Positions 15,217-20,194 of a stretch of 20,194 bases of DNA are shown piece by piece. Position numbers and translations under genes: made by a program. The notes under the pieces were generated by a model. That model was not told the origin of the DNA and did no database searches. It saw nothing but the letters and a program-made list of their open reading frames with translations. Numbering within the stretch: the stretch's first letter is position 1; each line of letters opens with the position of its first letter. Source of the DNA: an uncultured Actinomycetes bacterium (lineage in GTDB: Bacteria > Actinomycetota > Actinomycetes > Nanopelagicales > Nanopelagicaceae); assembly GCA_903822245.1 (NCBI GenBank), contig CAIJOE010000004.1, forward strand, positions 1 to 20,194. Direction: 5' to 3'.

Positions 15217-15879
15217 TTAGAACTCACCATGCTCTTCTAGAATCGCAAAGCGAGCGAAAAGCTCCTCGGCATACCAGTTGAGTTCACGAGTTTGATCAAT
15301 AACTCTGGAATGCGCCGCACCGCTGTAGGCAAAGTTACGAATATCTTGCGCAGAAGACCATCTGGAAAAAGTACCTTGTAAGCCAATCGGGGCCTCCCCA
15401 ATTCCAATCGCACCTAGAAGTCCGGGGCTATTTTTAAGACTTAGTGTCACAGGTGGCACTGATTTGAAGAATTTTGAATTTAGATTCCATTTAATGCGGG
15501 CCCTGGTTATCGCTGCAATTTTGCCTTTCCAACCTTGGATTTTGTTTTCTTCAAATGGTTGGTTCCCTGCCCACATTCCATGCGAACTAATGGGTTGTAA
15601 GTTTGCTCGATATTCACTTACCGAAAATTTACGCCATGAATTTATGAGCACCGAATTATTAAAAGCCTCGAAGTCTTTTGAATCAAGGGTTACTAATAAT
15701 CCCCATCTAAGGGCATTAGCGTCACTAGGAGTAAATGTTTCACCTTTACCGGTGCCAAGTGATTTGTAGAATTTGATTTTGTTATTCCCTCTTAGGGAAA
15801 TGCGATCAAGTGCCATATGAAGGATTGCTAGTGGAAGATGAATTGGTTTAATTCGCCAAAAGTAAATGACTGCAATCAT
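15217..15879 (-). CDS. crtA: CrtA-like carotenoid C2 monooxygenase
   Basis: A 220-residue protein that resembles spheroidene monooxygenase (CrtA) along its length. Recognised blocks are FYKSLGTGKGETFTP (37-51), AAITRARIKW (122-131), GIGEAPIGLQGTFSRW (159-174), the FAYSGAAH segment ending in H190, and WYAEELFARF (202-211). CrtA is a heme-dependent oxygenase of purple bacteria that oxidises C2 of 1-methoxy or hydroxy acyclic carotenoids. Its ATG overlaps the alpha/beta hydrolase stop as ATGA, so both are co-translated. Together with CruF and CruG it would put oxygen at C2 next to the hydrated C1. The family is best known from phototrophs, which makes its place here notable. Confidence 0.83.
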   Translation of the reverse strand: MIAVIYFWRIKPIHLPLAILHMALDRISLRGNNKIKFYKSLGTGKGETFTPSDANALRWGLLVTLDSKDFEAFNNSVLINSWRKFSVSEYRANLQPISSHGMWAGNQPFEENKIQGWKGKIAAITRARIKWNLNSKFFKSVPPVTLSLKNSPGLLGAIGIGEAPIGLQGTFSRWSSAQDIRNFAYSGAAHSRVIDQTRELNWYAEELFARFAILEEHGEF

Positions 15880-16673
15880 TTTGCTCGTTGTGTTGTTGAG
15901 AAAATTTCGCTACTAACATCTTCAGGTGCATCCCACATCGGAGCGTGACCACACTCAGAGAGAATAAGCCACTTGGCATGCTTTGGTGCAAGAGAGCGCT
16001 CCTGACAGGTCCGCACCGGCAAGGTATTATCGGCATCGCCGAAAATTATTGTTACAGTAACTTTTGGATCAATTTCCTTATCAAATCGTTTCTTTAATAG
16101 TGCATCCCATGCAGGGTAATAACCAGGGGATCGGCCCATCGCAATAGTTGCATCTCGGCAGATATCAAGTGAGAGCTCATTCCATCTAGGACTAATTGAA
16201 CTAAAACCAATCTTTCGCACGCTTTCAAATCGCAATAAAGTTGGTGCCACATGTTTAAGTGCACTAGCAATTATTTTTGAACCAGCAGTTCCTGGAATTC
16301 GGGATGAATATGGCGTTAGCCAAAGTCCTGCCGGAGCCAATCCAGTTACAGATAGAACTCGATCAGGATTAGAAGCTGCCATCTCAAGTGCTATCCAACC
16401 GCCGAGTGAATTTCCAACTATGTGCATTTTTTCAATTCCATATGCATCGGCTAGCTCAAAAATCGCATTACCCAAAGAAGTTGGATCCATGGGCTGGCTT
16501 TCTATTAGTGGTGTATTTCCGTGCCCTGGTAGATCGAGAGTTATGACTCTAAATCGTTGACTTAATGTTGGGATAATTTCTTTCCAAGCCGTACTCGCCG
16601 AACCCATGCCATGGATAAGAAAGAGCGGTTCTCCGTTGCCTGTTGACTGGCTCCATAAAGATTTCTTGATCAT
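15876..16673 (-). CDS. Alpha/beta-fold hydrolase linked to carotenoid genes
   Basis: A cytosolic hydrolase of 265 residues. It has the oxyanion-hole motif HGMG (21-24), LDLPGHG, the nucleophile elbow GNSLGGW with S89, an acid in FGDADNTLP (D213 or D215) and the catalytic H243 in SECGHAPMW, so the triad is complete. No signal peptide is visible. The superfamily covers esterases, lipases, dehalogenases and others, so the substrate is unknown. It is the first gene of the second carotenoid operon and overlaps crtA by 4 nt (ATGA), which argues for a role in carotenoid modification such as acyl transfer to, or removal from, the sugar. That is inference. Confidence 0.82.
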   Translation of the reverse strand: MIKKSLWSQSTGNGEPLFLIHGMGSASTAWKEIIPTLSQRFRVITLDLPGHGNTPLIESQPMDPTSLGNAIFELADAYGIEKMHIVGNSLGGWIALEMAASNPDRVLSVTGLAPAGLWLTPYSSRIPGTAGSKIIASALKHVAPTLLRFESVRKIGFSSISPRWNELSLDICRDATIAMGRSPGYYPAWDALLKKRFDKEIDPKVTVTIIFGDADNTLPVRTCQERSLAPKHAKWLILSECGHAPMWDAPEDVSSEIFSTTQRAK

Positions 16674-16682
16674 GATTGTTTG

Positions 16683-16688
16683 ATATTA
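16683..16688 (-). promoter_or_regulatory. -10 box for hydrolase-crtA-cruF-cruG-crtD operon
   Basis: Minus-strand TAATAT is the hexamer closest to TATAAT in the window and is preceded by TG. It ends 9 nt before the hydrolase ATG, giving a leader of at most about three bases. It lies in the 53-nt divergent gap facing the EamA gene. Confidence 0.5.
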
Positions 16689-16714
16689 CACGCGCGCAAA
16701 TGAATATTCAGGAG

Positions 16715-16720
16715 TAACCT
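16715..16720 (+). promoter_or_regulatory. -10 box for leaderless EamA gene
   Basis: TAACCT followed by exactly 6 nt and GTG. The GGAG that precedes the box is too far from the GTG to act as a Shine-Dalgarno. Confidence 0.6.
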
Positions 16721-16726
16721 GCACGG

Positions 16727-17155
16727 GTGACCGATTATCGCTGGCTCATTTATGCGCTGATATCAGCAGCCTCAGCATCCCTGGTAGCAATCTTTGGAAA
16801 ACTTGGACTGGGTGGGGTTGATTCCACAGTTGCAACCGCAATTCGAAGTTCGATAATGACCGTATTTCTTGTGGGGGTTTTATTTGCATCTGGCCTCGGG
16901 GCAAAAGTCATTCAAGTTAGAGGCTGGCCACTATTTTGGATCGGGGCATCAGGTGTTGCTGGCGCAGTGTCCTGGCTCTTTTATTTCAAGGCAATTCAAA
17001 TTGGCAGCGTTTCAAAGATCGCCCCGATAGATAAATTGAGTATGCCCCTTGCTGTTCTATTGGCTGTGGTAATTCTTAATGAAAAATACTCAAAACTAAA
17101 CTGGCTTGGTATTTGTCTAATTGTTGCTGGAGCCTTACTAGCTTCGCTAAGTTAG
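16727..17155 (+). CDS. Single-domain EamA-family membrane protein
   Basis: A 142-residue protein with about five hydrophobic helices. It corresponds to one EamA repeat instead of the two found in ten-helix DMT permeases. Helix 1 starts WLIYALISAASASLVAIFGKLG. The last two helices carry the family pattern IGSVSKIAPIDKLSMPL, then VVILNEK and a WLGICLIVAGALL helix. Proteins of this size work as dimers in the superfamily; the substrate is unknown. The GTG start is supported by TAACCT 6 nt upstream. It diverges from the carotenoid operon by 53 nt and converges on ybaK with 2 nt between stops. The short length is typical of a known subfamily and is not a truncation. Confidence 0.85.
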   Translation: MTDYRWLIYALISAASASLVAIFGKLGLGGVDSTVATAIRSSIMTVFLVGVLFASGLGAKVIQVRGWPLFWIGASGVAGAVSWLFYFKAIQIGSVSKIAPIDKLSMPLAVLLAVVILNEKYSKLNWLGICLIVAGALLASLS

Positions 17156-17157
17156 TT

Positions 17158-17643
17158 CTAATCCCCAATAATCATTGGCCTGGCATTGGTGCAAGCAATA
17201 AGTTCACTAAAATTTGTTGGATAAACTGCGTGCGGATGCCCCGCCGCGGCCCAAACTACTTCATATTCATTTAGGGCCTGATCTATCAAAATAGTTGCCT
17301 TATTTATCCAACCAACAGGAGAGACGCCCCCAATAGAGAATCCGGATTGCTCTTTAACATAATCTGCATCAACTCTATGCAATTTTTCTACGCCAAGTCC
17401 CTGTGCAACTAATGTAGTATCCACTCGGTGCCTGCCACTTGTTATGACTAAAAGTGGTGAATCATCTGGAAGTTTAAAAACAATTGAAGAAGCTACTTGG
17501 CCAACTAATATTCCCAGCGCATCGGCTGCTTCTTGAGCAGTTCGGGCGCTATCTGAAAGTGCTTTAACTTCACCAACAACACCAAGTTCTTTTAGTCTGT
17601 TTTCAACCCGCTGAACATTTGGGTTAGCTAGAACTTGTTCCAT
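17158..17643 (-). CDS. ybaK: YbaK/EbsC-family aminoacyl-tRNA deacylase
   Basis: A 161-residue cytosolic protein of the YbaK/ProX editing-domain family, which hydrolyses mischarged tRNA such as Cys-tRNA(Pro) or Ala-tRNA(Pro). The expected elements are visible: TAQEAADALG, the catalytic-lysine strand SSIVFK, LLVITSGRHRVD, the FSIGGVSPVGW loop and VWAAAGHPHAVYPT near the end. Which mischarged tRNA it edits cannot be told. ATG is the start, with TAAGAT ending exactly 6 nt upstream; the TAA of that box is the arsC stop. It is therefore either read through from the aquaporin-arsC unit or expressed as its own leaderless RNA. Confidence 0.88.
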   Translation of the reverse strand: MEQVLANPNVQRVENRLKELGVVGEVKALSDSARTAQEAADALGILVGQVASSIVFKLPDDSPLLVITSGRHRVDTTLVAQGLGVEKLHRVDADYVKEQSGFSIGGVSPVGWINKATILIDQALNEYEVVWAAAGHPHAVYPTNFSELIACTNARPMIIGD

Positions 17644-17649
17644 GAGTCA

Positions 17650-17655
17650 ATCTTA
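17650..17655 (-). promoter_or_regulatory. -10 box for ybaK, begins with arsC stop codon
   Basis: Minus-strand TAAGAT, then 6 nt, then the ybaK ATG. The TAA is the stop codon of arsC, the same arrangement and same hexamer as at the PASTA kinase. Confidence 0.5.
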
Positions 17656-18054
17656 TGGGAGGAGTTCTTTAACTAACTCTTCAATTCGGGACTTAATCTG
17701 ATCTCTAATCACTCGCACCGGTTGAATTCCTTGACCAGCTGGATCATCAAGTACCCAGTCTTCATAGCGCTTGCCAGGAAAAATTGGGCAGGCATCCCCG
17801 CATCCCATGGTGATCACAACATCTGAATCTCTAACGGCATCAACAGTTAGGACTTTTGGCACGTTATTTGCGATATCAATTCCTACTTCAGCCATTGCTT
17901 GAACTGCGATTGGGTTTATTGAATCTTTGGGGGCCGAGCCAGCTGAGAGAACATCGATTTTGCCACCCGCAATTGATTGGAGAAAGCCGGCAGCCATTTG
18001 CGATCGGCCAGCATTATGAACACAAACGAATAGAACCGTAGGCTTACTAGACAT
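17653..18054 (-). CDS. arsC: Arsenate reductase, low-molecular-weight phosphatase fold
   Basis: Reduces arsenate to arsenite in the cytosol. The CX5R oxyanion loop is VCVHNAGRSQM, with nucleophile C11 and R17. Resolving cysteines C85 and C89 lie in MGCGDACP, and DWVLDDPAG provides the general acid Asp, all as in thioredoxin- or mycothiol-coupled ArsC. The 133-residue length is normal. It starts 2 nt after the aquaporin stop, with a full AAAGGAG ribosome site 5 nt before the ATG, unlike the leaderless first genes. Pairing with an aquaporin suggests arsenite leaves by that channel. No arsB or ACR3 pump and no ArsR repressor gene is seen in the window. Confidence 0.93.
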   Translation of the reverse strand: MSSKPTVLFVCVHNAGRSQMAAGFLQSIAGGKIDVLSAGSAPKDSINPIAVQAMAEVGIDIANNVPKVLTVDAVRDSDVVITMGCGDACPIFPGKRYEDWVLDDPAGQGIQPVRVIRDQIKSRIEELVKELLP

Positions 18055-18056
18055 TT

Positions 18057-18707
18057 CTACTCCTTTGATGAAAGAACATTTGCCGTAATCACTCCAATTA
18101 CTGCGCCAATTACTTGGGCAAGAAAAAACATTGGAACAGATCGAAGAGCAATTCCAGTAAAGGTATCACTCCAAGCTCTTGCAAAGGTTACAGCAGGGTT
18201 AGCAAAGATGAACGAGGAGGTGAAGAAGAAGCCAGAGGTTACATAAACAGGGACTACTAATGCTCCGTATTGGCCACGCTTTTGGTTATTTAAAAGTCGG
18301 ATAAAGAATATTAAGCCAGATGTAGCAACTATTTCACTTAAAAATATATTAGATCCAGAACGGATGTGATGAGAAGAGAAAAAGATTGGTTTTTTAAAAA
18401 GTAGATCAGCCAGTGCGGTACCAAATACGCCCCCGGTAAATTGAGCAGCGATATAGCCAAGTGCAAGTTTTGGAGAGATCTTCTTGTAATACAGATCAAT
18501 CAAAGTAACTAAGGGGTTGAAATGAGCCCCACTTATTGGCGAAATCACAAAAATTAGAATTCCAAGCATTGCAACAATCGCAGTCATATTAATGATTAGC
18601 TGAATACCAAAATCTTGACTTACATTGGTTGCCATAATGCCAGAGGCAACGATGGAAGTTAGGAGAGCAAAAACTCCAACAAATTCGGCCGCTATTTTTC
18701 TGATCAC
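18057..18707 (-). CDS. Aquaporin/MIP-family channel, likely arsenite channel
   Basis: A 216-residue six-helix channel. The first half-helix motif is NPL (N64-P65-L66 in SGAHFNPLVTL) instead of NPA; the second is a regular NPA (N170-A172 in FANPAVTFARAWSD) with the conserved Arg R177 seven residues after N170. Single-residue variants of the first NPA box occur in solute-conducting aquaporins. Directly followed by arsC, it resembles the AqpS-ArsC arrangement known from Sinorhizobium, where arsenite exits by diffusion. The GTG start is supported by TAGGCT exactly 6 nt upstream. Water, glycerol or another metalloid acid are possible alternative solutes. Confidence 0.88.
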   Translation of the reverse strand: MIRKIAAEFVGVFALLTSIVASGIMATNVSQDFGIQLIINMTAIVAMLGILIFVISPISGAHFNPLVTLIDLYYKKISPKLALGYIAAQFTGGVFGTALADLLFKKPIFFSSHHIRSGSNIFLSEIVATSGLIFFIRLLNNQKRGQYGALVVPVYVTSGFFFTSSFIFANPAVTFARAWSDTFTGIALRSVPMFFLAQVIGAVIGVITANVLSSKE

Positions 18708-18713
18708 CCTAAA

Positions 18714-18719
18714 AGCCTA
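18714..18719 (-). promoter_or_regulatory. -10 box for leaderless aquaporin-arsC unit
   Basis: Minus-strand TAGGCT, then 6 nt, then the aquaporin GTG. It sits back to back with the copC -10 box in a 36-nt divergent gap. No repressor-operator palindrome was recognised between them. Confidence 0.58.
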
Positions 18720-18731
18720 TCGCTAAAGTGC

Positions 18732-18737
18732 TAGCAT
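18732..18737 (+). promoter_or_regulatory. -10 box for leaderless copC
   Basis: TAGCAT followed by exactly 6 nt and the copC GTG. Twelve bases separate it from the -10 box of the aquaporin on the other strand. Confidence 0.58.
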
Positions 18738-18743
18738 CCCTGA

Positions 18744-19124
18744 GTGCTAAAGAAAATTGCCGGCGTCCTTTTAATTTTGCAGATTATCTCCAGTCAAGGC
18801 GCATATGCCCATGGTGAGATTTCAAATACCAGCCCAAAAAAGGGGGCAACTATAGGTGCGTTGCCAAGTTTGCTTTGGGTTGAATTCGATGGAAATCCGA
18901 TTGTTATAAAGGGTAAGCAAAGTAATTTTCTGATTGTAAAGGACTCAAAGGGCATAATAATAAATGACGGGATAACCCAGGTATCTGGCCCTCGCCTTTC
19001 AACCAAGATTAAAAATTTAGGTACAGTTGGAAAAATAACGGTTACTTGGCGAGCAGTTTCTGAAGATGGCCATCCAGTTAATGGCACTTATTTCTTTATA
19101 GTTAAGCCAAAAGCCAAGTCTTAA
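18744..19124 (+). CDS. copC: CopC-domain secreted copper-binding protein
   Basis: A 126-residue exported protein. Residues 1-22 form a signal peptide (MLKK, a hydrophobic core, then AYA). Cleavage there would make H23 the first residue of the mature protein, in HGEISNTSPKKG, which is where CopC binds Cu(II). The other usual ligands are present as D108 and H110 in SEDGHPVNGTYFF. The fold is a small beta barrel of the YcnJ/CopC family. No CopD membrane partner or YcnI is seen beside it, so it probably acts as a periplasmic or cell-surface copper binder. The GTG start has TAGCAT 6 nt upstream. The last 23 bases overlap the TauE-type gene on the other strand. Confidence 0.88.
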   Translation: MLKKIAGVLLILQIISSQGAYAHGEISNTSPKKGATIGALPSLLWVEFDGNPIVIKGKQSNFLIVKDSKGIIINDGITQVSGPRLSTKIKNLGTVGKITVTWRAVSEDGHPVNGTYFFIVKPKAKS

Positions 19125-19851
19125 TTAGAGTCCAGATTGCTATTGAAAATAAGAGATAGGCAAAAGATTTTTTTAATACAGTAGTTGGAACTTTGCTGCT
19201 GTGGTGGGAAGCAAAAAGTGAAATCACAACAGCGCTAATCGCAATAGCGATTGGCACGTGCCAGCTGATCTGTCCCCAGCTCGACCTATGACCGATTAGT
19301 GCCGTAAAACAATTAAGTGCAATTATTAAGAGTGAAGTTCCGGCCGCTTTTGCAAGTGGGCTATTAAAGCCAAGTACCAGAACAGGTATTGCAAGGAATC
19401 CTCCACCGACGCCAAAGATTCCAGTCATCGAGCCAATAATTAGAGAAATAAGAATCAGGGTCGGTATGGGGACCTTTCGTTCAACGCTCTGATTTACTTG
19501 TGGTAGCAACATTGAAATTCCTGCTGCAATTAATATAAGAGAAAAACCAGAAAGAATTAAATTATCTGTTAAGTGCTTAGCGAGCACCGCGCCACCTAGA
19601 TTTGTCACTAGGCCGATTGCCCAAACTGAAAAGGCTTCGCGGACTAGTATTTCACCCTTTCTAAATTTCGGGATTGCGCCAGAAAATGCCGCAAGGAAAA
19701 CTATGGCAAGGGCTGCAACAGTTGCCTGCTTAGGTGCAAAGTTGAAAAAATAGATGAGGATAGGCACCGAGAGCATTGCGCCACCTGCGCCAATAAATCC
19801 AAGAACTGCGCCAATAAATGACCCAGCCAGTAAGGCGCCAAATATCTCCAT
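19102..19851 (-). CDS. TauE/SafE-family (DUF81) membrane permease
   Basis: A 249-residue membrane protein with about eight helices arranged as two repeats. The first repeat holds FIGAVLGFIGAGGAMLSVPIL; the second holds GSMTGIFGVGGGFLAIPVLV, the glycine-rich signature of sulfite exporter TauE/SafE proteins. Family members export sulfite, sulfoacetate or related organosulfur anions; the substrate here is unknown. The ATG is 19 nt after the terminator stem on the left side, and no TANNNT box at the usual 6-nt distance was found, so its promoter remains unclear. It overlaps copC convergently. Confidence 0.9.
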   Translation of the reverse strand: MEIFGALLAGSFIGAVLGFIGAGGAMLSVPILIYFFNFAPKQATVAALAIVFLAAFSGAIPKFRKGEILVREAFSVWAIGLVTNLGGAVLAKHLTDNLILSGFSLILIAAGISMLLPQVNQSVERKVPIPTLILISLIIGSMTGIFGVGGGFLAIPVLVLGFNSPLAKAAGTSLLIIALNCFTALIGHRSSWGQISWHVPIAIAISAVVISLFASHHSSKVPTTVLKKSFAYLLFSIAIWTLIKTWLLA

Positions 19852-19870
19852 ACGGATATGGTGCCATTAA

Positions 19871-19912
19871 AAAAGCCCCCGATGGCTGCTTTTGCAACCT
19901 TCGGGGGCTTTT
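19871..19912 (-). terminator. Rho-independent terminator behind the DoxX-family gene
   Basis: A perfect 12-bp stem pairs AAAAGCCCCCGA (19871-19882) with TCGGGGGCTTTT (19901-19912). Read on the minus strand the loop folds further, GGTTGC with GCAGCC around AAAA (one G-U pair), flanked by an A/A mismatch. A run of six T follows on the minus strand. It stops transcripts of the DoxX-family gene 16 nt after its stop codon, so the TauE-type gene needs its own promoter. It is also T-rich on the plus side (TTTT, then AAATTAATT), so weak bidirectional action is possible, but no plus-strand gene ends there. Confidence 0.93.
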
Positions 19913-19927
19913 AAATTAATTACTTAA

Positions 19928-20194
19928 TTACTTCCAGAGTGCTACGTGGGCCTTTGATAAAACCCAACCAAAGTCAACTTCTCCGCCTTGCTTAGCAAGC
20001 ATGGCCAAAAGAATTAGAGCAGCGCCAGCTAGCGCAAAGTCCTTCATAAAGTTCATCATTTCAGTCTGCTTTGCAGTTGCATCTGCCTCAGCCCAGAAGT
20101 TGTGGAAGATAATTGCAGCAAGGATTAGGAAAATTGCTAGTAGCAATGCTCCTAGATCTGCGTAGTAACCAAGAATTATGGTGATGCCACCAAC
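19928..20194 (-). CDS. DoxX-family membrane protein, C-terminal part (5' end outside window)
   Basis: The minus-strand frame is open from the right edge of the window to TAA at 19928-19930, about 88 residues. Four features match the DoxX family: GGITIILGYYADLGALLLA as a membrane helix, the FHNFW that follows AAII, the NFMKDFALAG segment and a final hydrophobic helix. DoxX members are four-helix membrane proteins linked to quinone or thiosulfate redox, often without known function. The N-terminal part lies beyond base 20194; an internal TTG at 20146 is not the true start, because homology continues upstream of it. The gene is followed by a strong terminator. Confidence 0.82.
   Translation of the reverse strand, partial: VGGITIILGYYADLGALLLAIFLILAAIIFHNFWAEADATAKQTEMMNFMKDFALAGAALILLAMLAKQGGEVDFGWVLSKAHVALWK

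Noticed and set aside
6889..16673. Retinal or rhodopsin genes within the carotenoid region
   Set aside because: No lycopene cyclase, Blh-type cleavage oxygenase or seven-helix opsin sequence was found in any frame of the window.
16727..17155. Truncated ten-helix DMT gene (pseudogene)
   Set aside because: Its length matches the known one-repeat EamA subfamily, its start has a good leaderless promoter and its stop is clean.

Overview
The window reads as a chromosomal stretch of a small-genome, A+T-leaning actinobacterium. The best guess is a planktonic freshwater lineage such as the acI / Nanopelagicales group. This rests on four things seen or recalled: an actinobacterial gene order (class II DAHP synthase, PASTA-type Ser/Thr kinase, polyprenyl synthase and metF in one neighbourhood, as I recall from the Mycobacterium Rv2172c-Rv2178c region and from Streptomyces), very tight packing with 1-4 nt overlaps, many GTG starts, and apparent leaderless transcription. 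No rRNA, tRNA, CRISPR array, insertion sequence or phage gene was seen, and no stretch over 300 bases lacks a gene.

Layout. 1-913: the 3' part of aroG (class II DAHP synthase), then ogt (DNA alkyl repair). 887-6782, minus strand, read right to left: pnuT (PnuC-family vitamin transporter behind a TPP-type riboswitch), a P-loop small-molecule kinase, a pknB/pknL-like kinase with four PASTA domains, nfo (endonuclease IV), a DMT exporter and a threonine aldolase. 6889-10356, minus: crtE-crtI-crtB, making lycopene-type carotenoids from isoprenoid diphosphates. 10381-11854, plus: metF and a CDP-alcohol phosphatidyltransferase. 11838-16673, minus: a second carotenoid operon of alpha/beta hydrolase, crtA-like oxygenase, cruF-like hydratase, cruG-like glycosyltransferase and crtD/crtI-like desaturase. 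16727-17643: a one-domain EamA protein facing a YbaK-type deacylase. 17653-18707, minus: an aquaporin and arsC, a likely arsenic module. 18744-20194: copC, a TauE/SafE permease and the 3' part of a DoxX-family gene, with a strong hairpin terminator between the last two.

How it works together. The two crt operons together predict an acyclic carotenoid that is hydrated at C1, further desaturated, oxidised at C2 and glycosylated. No cyclase, retinal-forming oxygenase or rhodopsin gene is present here. The pnuT-kinase pair predicts vitamin uptake followed by phosphorylation trapping. The most general signal is regulatory: at least eight genes have a TANNNT -10 box whose last base lies exactly 6 nt before the start codon. 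This implies leaderless mRNAs. Downstream operon genes such as arsC and crtI instead carry Shine-Dalgarno sites, and for three units the -10 box begins with the stop codon of the upstream gene.
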